DNA of 64,000 bases, taken from assembly GCF_000196675.2 (NCBI RefSeq), contig NC_015312.1, positions 2,728,001-2,792,000 of the forward strand. The letters run 5' to 3'. The notes under the pieces were generated by a model. The model had not been told where the DNA came from and made no database searches. It saw only the letters and a program-made list of their open reading frames with translations. This document shows positions 15,239-24,479 of this stretch, piece by piece. Source of the DNA: Pseudonocardia benzenivorans CB1190 (lineage in GTDB: Bacteria > Actinomycetota > Actinomycetes > Mycobacteriales > Pseudonocardiaceae). The position numbers and the translations under genes are program-made. Positions within the stretch are counted from its first letter, which is position 1. Every line of letters starts with the position of its first letter.

Positions 15239-16240
15239 TCACGGAGTGACCAACACCTTCACGATCTCGGCGGCGCCGGTGATGGCGTGGTCGAAGGCGG
15301 CGGCGACGTCGTCGAGGGGGTAGGTGGCGCTGACGAAGCGCGCCACGGCCTCGCGCTGCGCGCCGACCACCGCGAGCGCCTCAGGGAACAGGCCCGCCCG
15401 GGCGCCGACGATCGTGACACCCTCGAACAGCACCTTGGGCACGGGCACCACGAGGTCGTGGGCCGCGACACCGACCACGACGAGCCGGCCGCCGTTGCCG
15501 ACCGCGCCCAGCGCGGACTCGAGCCCGGGGCGGGTTCCCGAGGCCTCGAACGCGACGTCGGCACCCTCGCCGTGCGACCAGTCGGCGACGGCACCGGGCT
15601 CGGCGAGCGGGTCGACGACGCGGGCGGCGCCCAGCTCGGCGGCGAGCGCCCGACGCCCGGCGACCGGGTCGCTGACGAGGATCTCGTGCCCCGCGGCGGC
15701 CGCGCACACCGTGACGGCCAGGCCGATGGGGCCGGCGCCGACGATCGCGATCCGCTCGTCGCCACGCAGCTCGGCGCGCGCGACCGCCATCGCCGCGATC
15801 GAGAACGGCTCGACGAGGGCGGCCTCGGTCGGGGTCAGCCCGGGTGCGCCGAAGAGCTGCCCGACGGGCGCGACGACCTGCTCGGCCAGCCCGCCCGGCA
15901 GCGCGACGCCCAGCGCGCGGAACGACGTGCACGCCGGCCACCGCCCGCGGGTGCAGGGCCGGCAGCGCCCGCACGGGATGGCCGGGTTGATCGTGACCGT
16001 GTCCCCGACCTGCAGCGGGCCGTCGTAGCCGCGGGGGAGCGCGGTGAGCGTGCCGCCGACCTCGTGCCCCTGCCGCAGCGGGAACCCGGTGTCGTGTCGT
16101 TCCCCCAGGTACATGTGCAGATCGGTACCGCACAGCCCGACGGTGCCGACGTCGACGACGGCGTCACCGGGGCCGGGGTCGGGCTCGGCGACGGTCTCGA
16201 CGCGGATGTCGCGAGGGCCGGTGGTGACGGCGGCGCGCAC
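15239..16240 (-). CDS. Zinc-dependent alcohol dehydrogenase (MDR family)
   Basis: A 333-residue medium-chain dehydrogenase. Catalytic zinc ligands are Cys37 and the His59-Glu60 pair. Structural zinc ligands are Cys90, Cys93, Cys96 and Cys104. The NAD(P) motif GAGPIGL lies near residue 168. It resembles sorbitol/threonine/butanediol-type polyol dehydrogenases. The GTG at 16240 follows the stop of the TIM-barrel isomerase gene by 2 bp, so the two are co-translated. It may oxidise a polar hydroxy acid or sugar-like intermediate released late in the pathway. It runs opposite to the flanking plus-strand operons. Confidence 0.9.
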   Translation of the reverse strand: MRAAVTTGPRDIRVETVAEPDPGPGDAVVDVGTVGLCGTDLHMYLGERHDTGFPLRQGHEVGGTLTALPRGYDGPLQVGDTVTINPAIPCGRCRPCTRGRWPACTSFRALGVALPGGLAEQVVAPVGQLFGAPGLTPTEAALVEPFSIAAMAVARAELRGDERIAIVGAGPIGLAVTVCAAAAGHEILVSDPVAGRRALAAELGAARVVDPLAEPGAVADWSHGEGADVAFEASGTRPGLESALGAVGNGGRLVVVGVAAHDLVVPVPKVLFEGVTIVGARAGLFPEALAVVGAQREAVARFVSATYPLDDVAAAFDHAITGAAEIVKVLVTP

Positions 16241-16242
16241 GG

Positions 16243-17046
16243 CTACTCCTGTCCGAGGACGGTGGTGGCGGGATCGGTGACGAGGACGCGCTGTGTCGCC
16301 TCCAGCAGGCGGCGGGCGCGGTCCGCCGGGTCGAGCTCGGCAGCTAGCCGGTCGGACTGCACCTCCACCGAGACCGGCAGGTCCGCGGGCAGGCGCGCGA
16401 GCAGGTCCCGCAACGGCAGCTCGCCCTCGCCCGGGGCGAGCCGGTGATGGCGGGCCTCGTCGGCGACGGCGTCGAGGTCGGCCGGGCCGGTGGCGGGACC
16501 GTCGCACACCTGGACATAGCCGATCCTGGTCCCGGGGACCGCGGCGAGGTCGGCGGGAGAACCCCCGCTGCGCTGCAGGTGCAGCGCGTCGACCAGGACG
16601 GCGGCGTCGGCGGGGTCGGCGTCGAGCTCGTCGAGGAGCCCGACCGCGTCGGCCAGCGTCGGGATCCGGGTGAACCGCATGAACTCCACTGCGACCCGGA
16701 CCGGGGTCGTGTGGGCGGCGCCCACCAGCGTCGCCAGCTGGTCGAGCGTGGCGGCGCGTTCGGGGTGCCCGCTGACCGTCAACAGGTACCGGGCGCCGAG
16801 CTCGACGGCGAGGTCGAGCAGGCGCAGCGCCTCGTCGAGGTCACGGTCGGGCCCGAGCCGCACGACCTCCAGGTCGAGCAGCACCAGGCCCTGGTCGGCG
16901 GCCCTGCGACGCAGCCGCGTCGCGGTGGCCCGGTCGGTGTCGGCCGCCAGCCGCAGCCCCGCGGCGTCGTACCCGGCCGCCGCGGCGGCGTCGAGCGTCG
17001 CCGCGGGTCCGGCGTCGAGTACCGTGCCGGCCGCGAGGGAGATCAT
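16243..17046 (-). CDS. Sugar phosphate isomerase/epimerase-like TIM-barrel protein
   Basis: A 267-residue AP-endonuclease-2/xylose-isomerase-like TIM barrel. It begins ISLAAGTVLDAGPAATLDAAAAAGYDAAGLRL and carries VAVEFMRFTRIPTLADA, DALHLQRSGG and IGYVQVCDGPA, which supply the Glu/Asp/His metal site of the family. Members isomerise or epimerise keto-hydroxy compounds or cleave ring-opened diketones. Its stop is 2 bp from the dehydrogenase start. GAGGAGCG lies upstream of the ATG at 17046. Confidence 0.85.
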   Translation of the reverse strand: MISLAAGTVLDAGPAATLDAAAAAGYDAAGLRLAADTDRATATRLRRRAADQGLVLLDLEVVRLGPDRDLDEALRLLDLAVELGARYLLTVSGHPERAATLDQLATLVGAAHTTPVRVAVEFMRFTRIPTLADAVGLLDELDADPADAAVLVDALHLQRSGGSPADLAAVPGTRIGYVQVCDGPATGPADLDAVADEARHHRLAPGEGELPLRDLLARLPADLPVSVEVQSDRLAAELDPADRARRLLEATQRVLVTDPATTVLGQE

Positions 17047-17104
17047 CGGGCGCTCCTCGGATAGTCGCTAGCCACGAGACGACGCGTGCTGCACGTCACC
17101 GGGC

Positions 17105-18049
17105 TCACCGGACCCCGGCGAGCGCCAGCAGGCCCAGCACGGTCGTGTGCACCGGTACCGGCACGCCGTGGGTGCCGGCGAGCCGCGCGACCGCGGCGGC
17201 CATGCTCGAGAGCTCGGTGCGCCGCCCGTTGCGGACGTCGGTGCACATCGAGGTGTAGTGCTCGCCGGTGCCCGCCCAGACGGTGCGGGCGTGCGCGAGC
17301 GCCTCGTCGCGGTCGAGCGCGACGCCCTCGGCGTGGGCCACGGCGACGACCTCCGCGGCCATCGTCTGGACGACGTCGCGGCCCTCGGCGCTGTTCCACA
17401 CGGTCGCGACGGTGACCCGGGGGACCGCGCTCACCGGGCTCATGGATGCGAGCGCGAGCTTGTTCCAGATCAGCGTGTCGACCTGCGGAACCGCCTCGGC
17501 CGACAGGCCGGCGGCGCCCAGCGCAGCGGCGACCGCGGCACCGCGTTCCAGGGGTGCGCGACCCCGCCCCATGCGGCCGAGGTCGGTGCGCGAGGCGCCC
17601 GCGGCCGTCGACGCCGAGACCGTGATCCGGCCCGGTTCGGCCAGCGCGGCGCCCACCGTCGTGGTCCCGACGAGGGTGCGCTCCTCGCCGAACACGTCCG
17701 CGACCAGCGCGTCGGTGCCCAGCCCGTTCTGCAGCGGGACGGCGACGCCGTCCGCGGCGAGCACGTGCCCCGCCGTGGCGGCGGCCTCGCCGAGGTCGTA
17801 GGCCTTGGTGAGCAGGAGCAGCACGTCGAGCGAGCCCGGGGCGACGTCGGCCGCGTGCACCGCGACCGGGACGTCGACCCGCCACGGCTCACCCTCGGGC
17901 GGGTCGACCTGCAGCGGAGCAGTCTGCAAGGCCCGGATGTGCGCGCTGCCGCGGCCGATCAGGACGACGTCCGCCCCGGCCCGTGCGAGGTGGGCGGCGT
18001 AGGCCGATCCCATGCCGCCGGCTCCGAGCACACCGATGCGTCCGGTCAT
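17105..18049 (-). CDS. Ketopantoate reductase-family (2-dehydropantoate 2-reductase-like) protein
   Basis: A 314-residue ApbA/PanE-like NADP reductase. The Rossmann motif GAGGMG lies at 8-13, LLTKAYDL carries the catalytic lysine, and NKLALASMSP is the second conserved motif. The ATG at 18049 is preceded by GGAGGACAGGAC. In a catabolic context such proteins often reduce or oxidise 2-keto/2-hydroxy acids rather than make pantoate. The nearby class II aldolase and 2-hydroxyacid oxidase fit that reading. A 58-bp gap to the downstream isomerase gene leaves room for a separate promoter. Confidence 0.86.
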   Translation of the reverse strand: MTGRIGVLGAGGMGSAYAAHLARAGADVVLIGRGSAHIRALQTAPLQVDPPEGEPWRVDVPVAVHAADVAPGSLDVLLLLTKAYDLGEAAATAGHVLAADGVAVPLQNGLGTDALVADVFGEERTLVGTTTVGAALAEPGRITVSASTAAGASRTDLGRMGRGRAPLERGAAVAAALGAAGLSAEAVPQVDTLIWNKLALASMSPVSAVPRVTVATVWNSAEGRDVVQTMAAEVVAVAHAEGVALDRDEALAHARTVWAGTGEHYTSMCTDVRNGRRTELSSMAAAVARLAGTHGVPVPVHTTVLGLLALAGVR

Positions 18050-18215
18050 GTCCTGTCCTCCGGGGGAGCCGCCGCGTCGCGGCCGAGTACGTAGGTCGAT
18101 TCCTGACCCTGAAAGCGTCACTAGAACCCTAGCGCCGCTCCGCCGCGGCGGGCTAGCCTTCCGGGCAGGCGGTGCCGCCCGGGCCGGTGGCGGCACCCCG
18201 GAACCGGAGGAGCCG

Positions 18216-18971
18216 ATGAGTCTCACCGACAGCGCGCCGACCACCCAGCCCGTGATCAGCGAGAGCGACCCGCGGTTCCAGATCGCCGCGGCGCGGCGCA
18301 TCCTGCACCGCGAGGGTCTGGACAGTCAGGTCGGCGGACACGTCAGCCTGCGCGTCCCCGGCGAGGAGGCCTTCCTCGTCACGCCCTTCCAGTACTTCGA
18401 CGAGACGCTGCCCGAGCACGTCAGCAAGGTCGGCTTCGACCTCCAGGTCATCGAGCCCGGCACGCTGCCGGCCTCGCCCGGCATCAACTTCCACGCCTCG
18501 ATCTACTCGGCGCGGCCGGACGTGAACTGCGTGATCCACACCCACGCGAAGAACATGTCGGTGCTGAGCACGACGGGTGAGCCCTACGGGGTCTACTACG
18601 ACTACGCCTCGCTGCTGCTCGACGAGGTCGTGCCGTGGGTCGACGACCCGAACCTCGTCCCCTCCGAGGAGGGCGAGCTCATGGTCGCCGCGCTCGGGAG
18701 CAAGAAGGCGCTGCTCATGGGCCACCACGGGTCGCTGCACGTCGGCGACACGCTGGAGCGGGTCACGATGGAGGCGCTGATCATGGAGCTGTGCGCCGGC
18801 TACCAGCTGGCGGCCATGGCCGTCGGCGGCAAGCCGCTCGACCGTCAGATCGCCGAGAGCTACCGCGGCGCGTACCTGAAGAACAAGTTCCGCGAGCAGA
18901 TGTGGATCGCGAACTACCGCCGACTGATCCGCAGCGACCCGGACCTCTTCGCGACGCTGCAGCGCGGCTGA
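18216..18971 (+). CDS. Class II aldolase/adducin-family protein
   Basis: A 251-residue zinc-dependent aldolase-fold protein. Metal histidines are visible in VNCVIHTHAKNM and in LLMGHHGSLHVGDTLE, and QVGGHVSLRVPG is the conserved N-terminal segment. It may cleave a hydroxy-keto acid to pyruvate plus an aldehyde, or act as a decarboxylase as some members do. ATG 18216 has GGAGGAGCCG upstream. It is divergent from the ketopantoate-reductase-like gene across 166 bp and is followed by the 2-hydroxyacid oxidase. Together these suggest handling of a 2-hydroxy/2-keto acid product. Confidence 0.88.
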   Translation: MSLTDSAPTTQPVISESDPRFQIAAARRILHREGLDSQVGGHVSLRVPGEEAFLVTPFQYFDETLPEHVSKVGFDLQVIEPGTLPASPGINFHASIYSARPDVNCVIHTHAKNMSVLSTTGEPYGVYYDYASLLLDEVVPWVDDPNLVPSEEGELMVAALGSKKALLMGHHGSLHVGDTLERVTMEALIMELCAGYQLAAMAVGGKPLDRQIAESYRGAYLKNKFREQMWIANYRRLIRSDPDLFATLQRG

Positions 18972-19067
18972 GGGCAGGCGTCGTTCGTCGGGTCACGACG
19001 GTTCCGGGCCCGCGCCACGCGTGTGGCCCGGCACCGTCGTGCTCGGCCGAGAACCAGGAGGGACCAC

Positions 19068-20291
19068 GTGGTCGGGAGTGCACGGCGGGGCCGGCTCGCA
19101 TCGGCGGTGACGGTCGCCGATCTGCGCGCGGCGGCGCGCCGTCGGTTGCCGCGCATGGTGTTCGACTTCGTCGACGGCGGGGCCGAGGACGAGCTGACGC
19201 TCACCGAGAACGAGGCGGCGTTCGACCGGGTGTCGTTCCGGCCGCGGGTGCTCGTCGACGTCTCCGAGCGCCCGCAGCACGTCACGGTGCTGGGCAGGCG
19301 GCTGGAGCTGCCGGTGATCCTCGGGCCGACCGGGCTCATGCGCATGGTCGACCACGAGGGTGAACGGGCCTCGGCGGCCGCCGCGCACGCCTTCGGCACG
19401 GTGTCGGTGACCAGCTCGGGGTCGAGCGTGTCGATCGAGGACGTCGCCGCCTCGGTGGCCTCGCCGCAGTGGTTCCAGCTCTATCCGTGGGGCGACCGGG
19501 GCACCGTGGAGAACATCATCGGCCGCGCCCGCGACAGCGGGTTCGAGGCGATGGTCGTCACGGTCGACGTGCCCGTCGTCGGGGCCAGGGAGAAGGACCT
19601 GCGCAACGGCCTCACGGTCCCGCCGCAGGTCAACCCCAGGACGGGCTGGGACCTGCTGCGCCATCCCGGCTGGCTCGCGGGGCTGCTGACCCACCCGAGG
19701 CCGACGTTCGCGAACTTCACCGGGCTCATGACCGAGGCCAAGGGCACGACGGGCCTGGCCGTCTACACCAACGGGCTGCTCAACCCGGCGCACACCTGGC
19801 GCGACCTCGAGTGGATGGTCGAGCGCTGGGGCGGGCCCGTCGTCCTCAAGGGCGTGATGACCGGCGAGGACGCCAAGCGGGCCGTCGACGTCGGGTGCCG
19901 CGCGGTCGCGGTGTCCAACCACGGCGGCCGGCAGGGTGACTCCGTCCCGGCCGCCCTGGACGTGCTGCCGGAGGTCGTCGACGCGGTCCCGGCCGACGTC
20001 GACGTGCTGCTCGACGGCGGCGTCCGCCGCGGCGGCGACGTCGTGAAGGCGCTCGCGCTCGGTGCGCGGGCGTGCCTGCTCGGCCGTCCGTGGGTCTACG
20101 GGCTGGCGGCCGGCGGCACCGCGGGCGTCGAGCGGATGCTCGCCATCCTGCGCGACGAGATCGACCGCACACTGGCGCTGATCGGCCGTCCGGGCGTAGC
20201 CACATTGGACTGTTCGGCGGTGGGCCCGTGGCCGCGTGCCGTCGCCGGCGGCCTTGCCGACGGCGTTCCGGAGCCCGTGCGTAAATCGTGA
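19068..20291 (+). CDS. FMN-dependent alpha-hydroxy acid oxidase/dehydrogenase
   Basis: A 407-residue TIM-barrel FMN enzyme of the lactate/glycolate/mandelate family. The active-site base is His285 in SNHGGRQ, with Arg288 just after it, and Lys261 lies in VVLKGVMT. FMN phosphate binding is provided by LLDGGVRRGGDVVKALALGA. It oxidises an L-2-hydroxy acid to the 2-oxo acid. GTG 19068 is chosen because AGGAGG precedes it by six bases. It lies between the class II aldolase and the Liv transporter, consistent with a carboxylic-acid substrate. Family members that favour larger hydrophobic hydroxy acids are known, so lactate need not be the substrate. Confidence 0.9.
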   Translation: MVGSARRGRLASAVTVADLRAAARRRLPRMVFDFVDGGAEDELTLTENEAAFDRVSFRPRVLVDVSERPQHVTVLGRRLELPVILGPTGLMRMVDHEGERASAAAAHAFGTVSVTSSGSSVSIEDVAASVASPQWFQLYPWGDRGTVENIIGRARDSGFEAMVVTVDVPVVGAREKDLRNGLTVPPQVNPRTGWDLLRHPGWLAGLLTHPRPTFANFTGLMTEAKGTTGLAVYTNGLLNPAHTWRDLEWMVERWGGPVVLKGVMTGEDAKRAVDVGCRAVAVSNHGGRQGDSVPAALDVLPEVVDAVPADVDVLLDGGVRRGGDVVKALALGARACLLGRPWVYGLAAGGTAGVERMLAILRDEIDRTLALIGRPGVATLDCSAVGPWPRAVAGGLADGVPEPVRKS

Positions 20292-20314
20292 CCTACTAGA
20301 ACGTCGTTAGGCAG

Positions 20315-20343
20315 TTGACGACGCTTCGTGTGACCCTTACATT
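20315..20343 (+). promoter_or_regulatory. Promoter of the Liv-type transporter operon
   Basis: TTGACG at 20315-20320 and TACATT at 20338-20343 are spaced by exactly 17 bp, a good vegetative sigma promoter. It lies 56 bp before the substrate-binding protein start. Directly upstream, TACTAGAACGTCGTTAG (20293-20309) contains a small AACG/CGTT inverted motif and could be an operator; this is weak evidence. Confidence 0.65.
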
Positions 20344-20398
20344 TCGCCGGAGTTGCGGCCGTCACACGTCCGCGCGTCACCCCAGCGGAGGATCCCCG

Positions 20399-21607
20399 AT
20401 GATGCGCAAGCCTCTCCTGTTCGCGGCAGCGGCCGTCACCGCGCTGCTCGCGACGGCATGCGGAAACGTCTCCAGCAGTTCCGGGTCGGGGGGAGGTGAG
20501 ACACCACCGGGCATCACCGCCGACCAGATCACGATCGGCGCGACGCTCCCCATCACCGGCACCGCGGCCGTCTCCGGCCAGGGCCTGCAGGCCGGCATCC
20601 AGATCGCGGTCGACGAGATCAACGCAGGCGGCGGCATCGGCGGTCGCAAGGTCAACGCGATCATCCTCGACGACGGCTTCACTCCCGACCGCGTCGTCAC
20701 CAACGTCCGGCGCCTGGTCTCGCAGGAGAAGGTCTACGCGATCGTCGCCCCCGCGGGCTCGCAGGGCCTGCCCGGGACCTGGCAGTTCCTCGCCGAGAAC
20801 AAGACGCCGATGTGGGGCCCGATCTCCCCGGCCGACCCGAAGCAGGCCGAGGTCTACCTGCTCAGCGCCACCCGCGCGGCCCAGGACGCGGTCGCGATCG
20901 ACTACTTCGCCAAGAAGGGCGCCAAGCGCCTCGCGGTCATCAAGCAGGACAACGACCTCGGTGTCTCGGCCAAGCAGGCGCTCGACGCGCAGATGCCCAA
21001 GCACCCGGACATGCAGGTCGTCGCCGACGAGACCACGGCCACCGGCAGCACCGAGGTCAGCTCCGCGGTCAACAAGGTCGTCGCGGCCCAGCCCGACGCC
21101 GTGCTGCTCGCCGAGGACAACACTTCGACCGCGCTGATCCTCAAGCAACTGCTGGCGCAGGGCTTCACCGGCATGGTCTTCGCCGACCAGGGCGCCGGCG
21201 GCACCGGCGGTCCGTCGACCGTCGGCCCGGCGGGCGAGGCGGCCGAAGGTTTCCTCGGCGGCATGCAGGCCGACACCGTCTCCACGAACAACCCCGCCGT
21301 CGAGCACTGGCGCGAGCTGGCGAAGAAGAGCGGCAAGCCGCAGGCCGAGAGCGGCTTCTCGCTGCAGACCTACAGCTTCGTCCAGGCGTTCGCCGAGCTG
21401 GTCAAGCGCATGGGTGACGACGTCTCCTACGCGAACTTCCAGAAGACCGCCGAGGGTCTGAAGTCCGAGCCGATCAAGCTCGGGTCGATCCCGGACATCG
21501 AGTGCGGACCGCTGCCCGACGGACACACCTGCGCCAGGCAGGCCGGTATCGCGAAGTACACCGGTGGTAAGTGGGTCGTCGAGCAGGAGTTCATGGCCCC
21601 CATCTGA
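20399..21607 (+). CDS. Branched-chain-type ABC transporter substrate-binding lipoprotein (LivK-like)
   Basis: A 402-residue periplasmic-binding-protein type I. The signal peptide MMRKPLLFAAAAVTALLATAC ends in a lipobox, with Cys21 as the lipidated residue, and is followed by a Ser/Gly linker. The mature part starts TADQITIGATLPITGTAAVSGQG, as in LivJ/K-like receptors. It should capture the pathway substrate at the cell surface and pass it to the membrane complex. ATG 20399 has GGAGG seven bases upstream. Liv-type receptors beside aromatic or alicyclic catabolic genes frequently bind carboxylates rather than amino acids. It is the first gene of a five-gene transporter operon. Confidence 0.92.
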   Translation: MMRKPLLFAAAAVTALLATACGNVSSSSGSGGGETPPGITADQITIGATLPITGTAAVSGQGLQAGIQIAVDEINAGGGIGGRKVNAIILDDGFTPDRVVTNVRRLVSQEKVYAIVAPAGSQGLPGTWQFLAENKTPMWGPISPADPKQAEVYLLSATRAAQDAVAIDYFAKKGAKRLAVIKQDNDLGVSAKQALDAQMPKHPDMQVVADETTATGSTEVSSAVNKVVAAQPDAVLLAEDNTSTALILKQLLAQGFTGMVFADQGAGGTGGPSTVGPAGEAAEGFLGGMQADTVSTNNPAVEHWRELAKKSGKPQAESGFSLQTYSFVQAFAELVKRMGDDVSYANFQKTAEGLKSEPIKLGSIPDIECGPLPDGHTCARQAGIAKYTGGKWVVEQEFMAPI

Positions 21608-21671
21608 TCCGCACCACCCCGGGAAATGACCCCGGTCCCGACGGGCCGGGCCGAGCAGGAAGGAGAGAAAC

Positions 21672-22535
21672 GTGCTGCAGACCATCGTCAGCGGGCTGGA
21701 GTCCGGAAGCTGGTTCGCCCTGCTCGGCCTGGCCATCGTCGTCGTCATGAAGGCCGCCGACGTCCCCAACTTCGCGATGGCGGAGATGGGACTCGTGGCC
21801 ACCTACGTCGGCATCTCCCTCGCCGCGGCGGGGTTGCCGTTCTGGATCACCGTGCTGGCGACACTCGTCGTCGGCATCGCACTCGGAGTGCTCATCGACG
21901 CCGCGCTCATGCGCAGGCTGTCGAAGTACGGGCACTTCCCGTTGCTGCTGATGACGATCGGCCTCTCGCTCGCGCTCAACGCGGTCGTCGGGCTGATCTG
22001 GGGGCACGACCCCCGCAGCTTCCCCGCACCCTGGTCGGGTGTGTCGGTCGGCGTCGGTGGTGGCGTGTCCATCGGCGTCTCGCAGATCGTGTCGATCGTC
22101 GTCGGGCTCGTCGGCGCCGTCGCGATCACCATGTTCTTCCGGTCGTCGACGGGAGCGCAGATGCGCGCCGTCGCCGAGAACCGGGCGACCGCACGGCTCA
22201 TCGGCGTCAACGCGGGCCGGTTGTCGGCCATCGCGTGGGGCATCGGCGGGCTCATCGCCGCGGTCACCGTGATGCTGCAGGCGCAGTCGTCGCTGGTCTC
22301 GACGATCACGCCGACGTCGCTGATCATCTACGGCTTCGTCGCCGCCACGATGGGCGGCTTCACGTCGCTGATCGGCACGTTCGTCGGCGGCCTGATCCTG
22401 GGTGTCATCCAGCAGTTCGTCGGCGCCTACCTGTCGACCGCGGCGCAGTTCTCCGTCGCGCTGCTGATCGTGTTCCTGGTCCTGGTCCTGCGACCCGACG
22501 GGTTCACCAAGGGAGTGAGGTTGCGCGATGTCTGA
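21672..22535 (+). CDS. Branched-chain-type ABC transporter permease (LivH-like)
   Basis: A 287-residue inner-membrane permease with about eight hydrophobic segments. The LivH-type stretch is NRATARLIGVNAGRLSAIAWGIGGLIAA, and it is followed by the IYGFVAATMGGFTSLIGTFVGG region. It forms one half of the transmembrane pathway. GTG 21672 has AGGAAGGAG upstream. The 64-bp gap after the receptor gene contains no obvious terminator, and the 3' end overlaps the LivM-like gene by 8 bp. Confidence 0.92.
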   Translation: MLQTIVSGLESGSWFALLGLAIVVVMKAADVPNFAMAEMGLVATYVGISLAAAGLPFWITVLATLVVGIALGVLIDAALMRRLSKYGHFPLLLMTIGLSLALNAVVGLIWGHDPRSFPAPWSGVSVGVGGGVSIGVSQIVSIVVGLVGAVAITMFFRSSTGAQMRAVAENRATARLIGVNAGRLSAIAWGIGGLIAAVTVMLQAQSSLVSTITPTSLIIYGFVAATMGGFTSLIGTFVGGLILGVIQQFVGAYLSTAAQFSVALLIVFLVLVLRPDGFTKGVRLRDV

Positions 22536-23649
22536 CTCGACCGAGGTGCTCGCGAGCGCCCCGACCACCGGGCCCGCCGCCGTCGCGGCCGGGATCAGAG
22601 CCAACGCCGGCGCCGCCGACGAGGGCGGGCGCGGGTCGGGCCTGCGCAAGGGCATCGTGGCGATCGTCGCCCTGGTGGTGCTCTTCGCGGTGCCGTTCGT
22701 CGCGAACTCCTACCTGGTGTTCGTCCTCAGCCTGACGCTCGTCTACGCGATCTCGACCGTCGGGTTCAACCTGCTCGTCGGCTGGTCGGGCCAGATCGGC
22801 CTCGCCCACGCCGCGCTGTTCGCGCTCGGCGCCTACGGGAGCGCGATCTCCGTCCAGCACGGGGTCCCGTTCCTGATCACGATCCCGCTCGCGGGTGTCG
22901 CCGCCGCCCTGCTCGCCGTCATCATCGGATTCCCGGCGGTCCGGCTGAAGGGCTTCTTCCTCGCCATCGCGACGCTCGCGCTCGGCATGGCGATCGTCGA
23001 GCTCCTGGTGTTCGCCCGGCCGATCACCGGCGGCGGTGCGGGCATGAACGTCGACGTGTGGACGCTGCCCGGCATCACCGGCAGCGCCTCGACCTACTTC
23101 GTGATCCTCGTCGTCGCGGCCCTGACGTTCTTCCTCACCCGCCGCGCCCTGCTCGGCCGCTTCGGCCGCACCCTGCAGGCGGTGCGCGACCTCGGTCCGC
23201 TCACCGGCTCGCTCGGGGTGTCGGTGCTGCGCTACCGCCTCGTCGCGTTCGGGCTGTCCGGGTTCATCGCCGCGGTCGCCGGCACCCTGTACTCCCAGCT
23301 GCAGACCTTCATCTTCCCGGCCATGTTCCACATGAACCTGCTGGTCCCGATGCTGGTCATGGTCTTCGTCGGCGGCGCCGGGTCGCTGTGGGGCCCGCTG
23401 GTCGGCGCGGCGTTCGCCGTCGTCATCATCGAGTTCTTCCAGGACCTCGGCGACCAGCAGGCCATTGCCTACGGCCTCGTGCTGATGGTCGTGATCGCGC
23501 TCCTGCCGGGCGGGCTCACGTCGCTGTTCCGGACCGTCCGTGACTCCCGATTCGGGACGGCACTGTTGCGCCGCAAGCCCGCCACGCCGGTCCCCGGCAC
23601 CGAGGGCACCGCCGCCGCTCCGGAGACCGCTGCGAAGGAGGACGCGTGA
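22528..23649 (+). CDS. Branched-chain-type ABC transporter permease (LivM-like)
   Basis: A 373-residue LivM-type permease. A hydrophilic N-terminal tail of about 45 residues precedes the membrane helices. The family segment VGFNLLVGWSGQIGLAHAALFALGAY is followed by FPAVRLKGFFLAIATLALG, and a second conserved block is MLVMVFVGGAGSLWGPLVGAAF. It pairs with the LivH-like protein. A cytoplasmic C-terminal tail is rich in Ala, Pro and Thr. It overlaps its neighbours by 8 and 4 bp, so the operon is translationally coupled. Confidence 0.92.
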   Translation: MSDSTEVLASAPTTGPAAVAAGIRANAGAADEGGRGSGLRKGIVAIVALVVLFAVPFVANSYLVFVLSLTLVYAISTVGFNLLVGWSGQIGLAHAALFALGAYGSAISVQHGVPFLITIPLAGVAAALLAVIIGFPAVRLKGFFLAIATLALGMAIVELLVFARPITGGGAGMNVDVWTLPGITGSASTYFVILVVAALTFFLTRRALLGRFGRTLQAVRDLGPLTGSLGVSVLRYRLVAFGLSGFIAAVAGTLYSQLQTFIFPAMFHMNLLVPMLVMVFVGGAGSLWGPLVGAAFAVVIIEFFQDLGDQQAIAYGLVLMVVIALLPGGLTSLFRTVRDSRFGTALLRRKPATPVPGTEGTAAAPETAAKEDA

Positions 23650-24479
23650 TGTCCACCGAGACCGTCGACGCCGGTGACACGGCCACCCCCTCGCGCGAGG
23701 CGACGCCCGTCGTCGAGTTCGACGGCGTCAGCAAGTCCTTCGGCGGCAACTCCGTGCTGGAGGGCGTGAACCTCGCGGTGCGGCCCGGGTTCACCGGGCT
23801 CATCGGGCCCAACGGCGCCGGCAAGACGACGTGCCTCAACGTCGTCTCCGGCTACCTGCGGCCCGACGCCGGCGACGTCCGCCTCGGCGAGCAGAGCGTC
23901 ATCGGGCTGCGGCCCGACAAGGTCGCCCGGCTCGGCGTCTCCCGCACCTTCCAGACCCCGCGGCTCATCCCGAACCTCTCGGCGATCGAGAACGTGATGG
24001 TCGGCGGCGGCCGCCACCACCGGCACGGGCACATCGCCGAGCTGTTCGGCATCCCCGCCGCCCGCCGCGACGAGAAGGACCAGCGGGCCCGCGCCCGCGA
24101 GCTCCTGGGCGTCTTCGGTCTCGGCGAGCACCCCGACCGGGCGGCGAACCAGTTCCCGATCGGCAGCCAGAAGATCATCGAGGTGGCGCGGGGGCTGCTC
24201 AACGACCCCGCCCTGCTGCTGCTCGACGAACCCGCCGCCGGTCTCGGCGCCGAGGACGTCGACCGGCTGGTCGAGGGCCTCAACGGCTGGCTCGAGGAGC
24301 GGCCGGAGGCCGCCGTCATGATCATCGAGCACGACCTCGAGCTCATCACCCGGCTGTGTCCCACGGCCGCGGTCCTGCACTTCGGGCGGATCATCCAGAA
24401 CGGACCGCCCAAGGACGTCCTGCGCGACCCCGTCGTCGTCGAGGCCTACCTGGGAGCCGACGTTGCTGCTGGAGATTGA
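23646..24479 (+). CDS. Branched-chain-type ABC transporter ATPase (LivG-like) with a divergent signature motif
   Basis: A 277-residue ATP-binding subunit. Walker A is GPNGAGKTT at 54-62, Walker B is LLLLDEP near 190-196, and the switch histidine is in IIEHDLE. The ABC signature, normally LSGGQ or LAYGQQ, reads FPIGSQK at 170-176, so only the central Gly and the Gln are kept. The signature of one subunit sits opposite the Walker A of the other in the LivG/LivF dimer, so this may make one of the two ATP sites weak. GTG 23646 overlaps the LivM stop; an ATG follows directly. The 3' end overlaps LivF by 17 bp. Confidence 0.9.
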   Translation: MMSTETVDAGDTATPSREATPVVEFDGVSKSFGGNSVLEGVNLAVRPGFTGLIGPNGAGKTTCLNVVSGYLRPDAGDVRLGEQSVIGLRPDKVARLGVSRTFQTPRLIPNLSAIENVMVGGGRHHRHGHIAELFGIPAARRDEKDQRARARELLGVFGLGEHPDRAANQFPIGSQKIIEVARGLLNDPALLLLDEPAAGLGAEDVDRLVEGLNGWLEERPEAAVMIIEHDLELITRLCPTAAVLHFGRIIQNGPPKDVLRDPVVVEAYLGADVAAGD

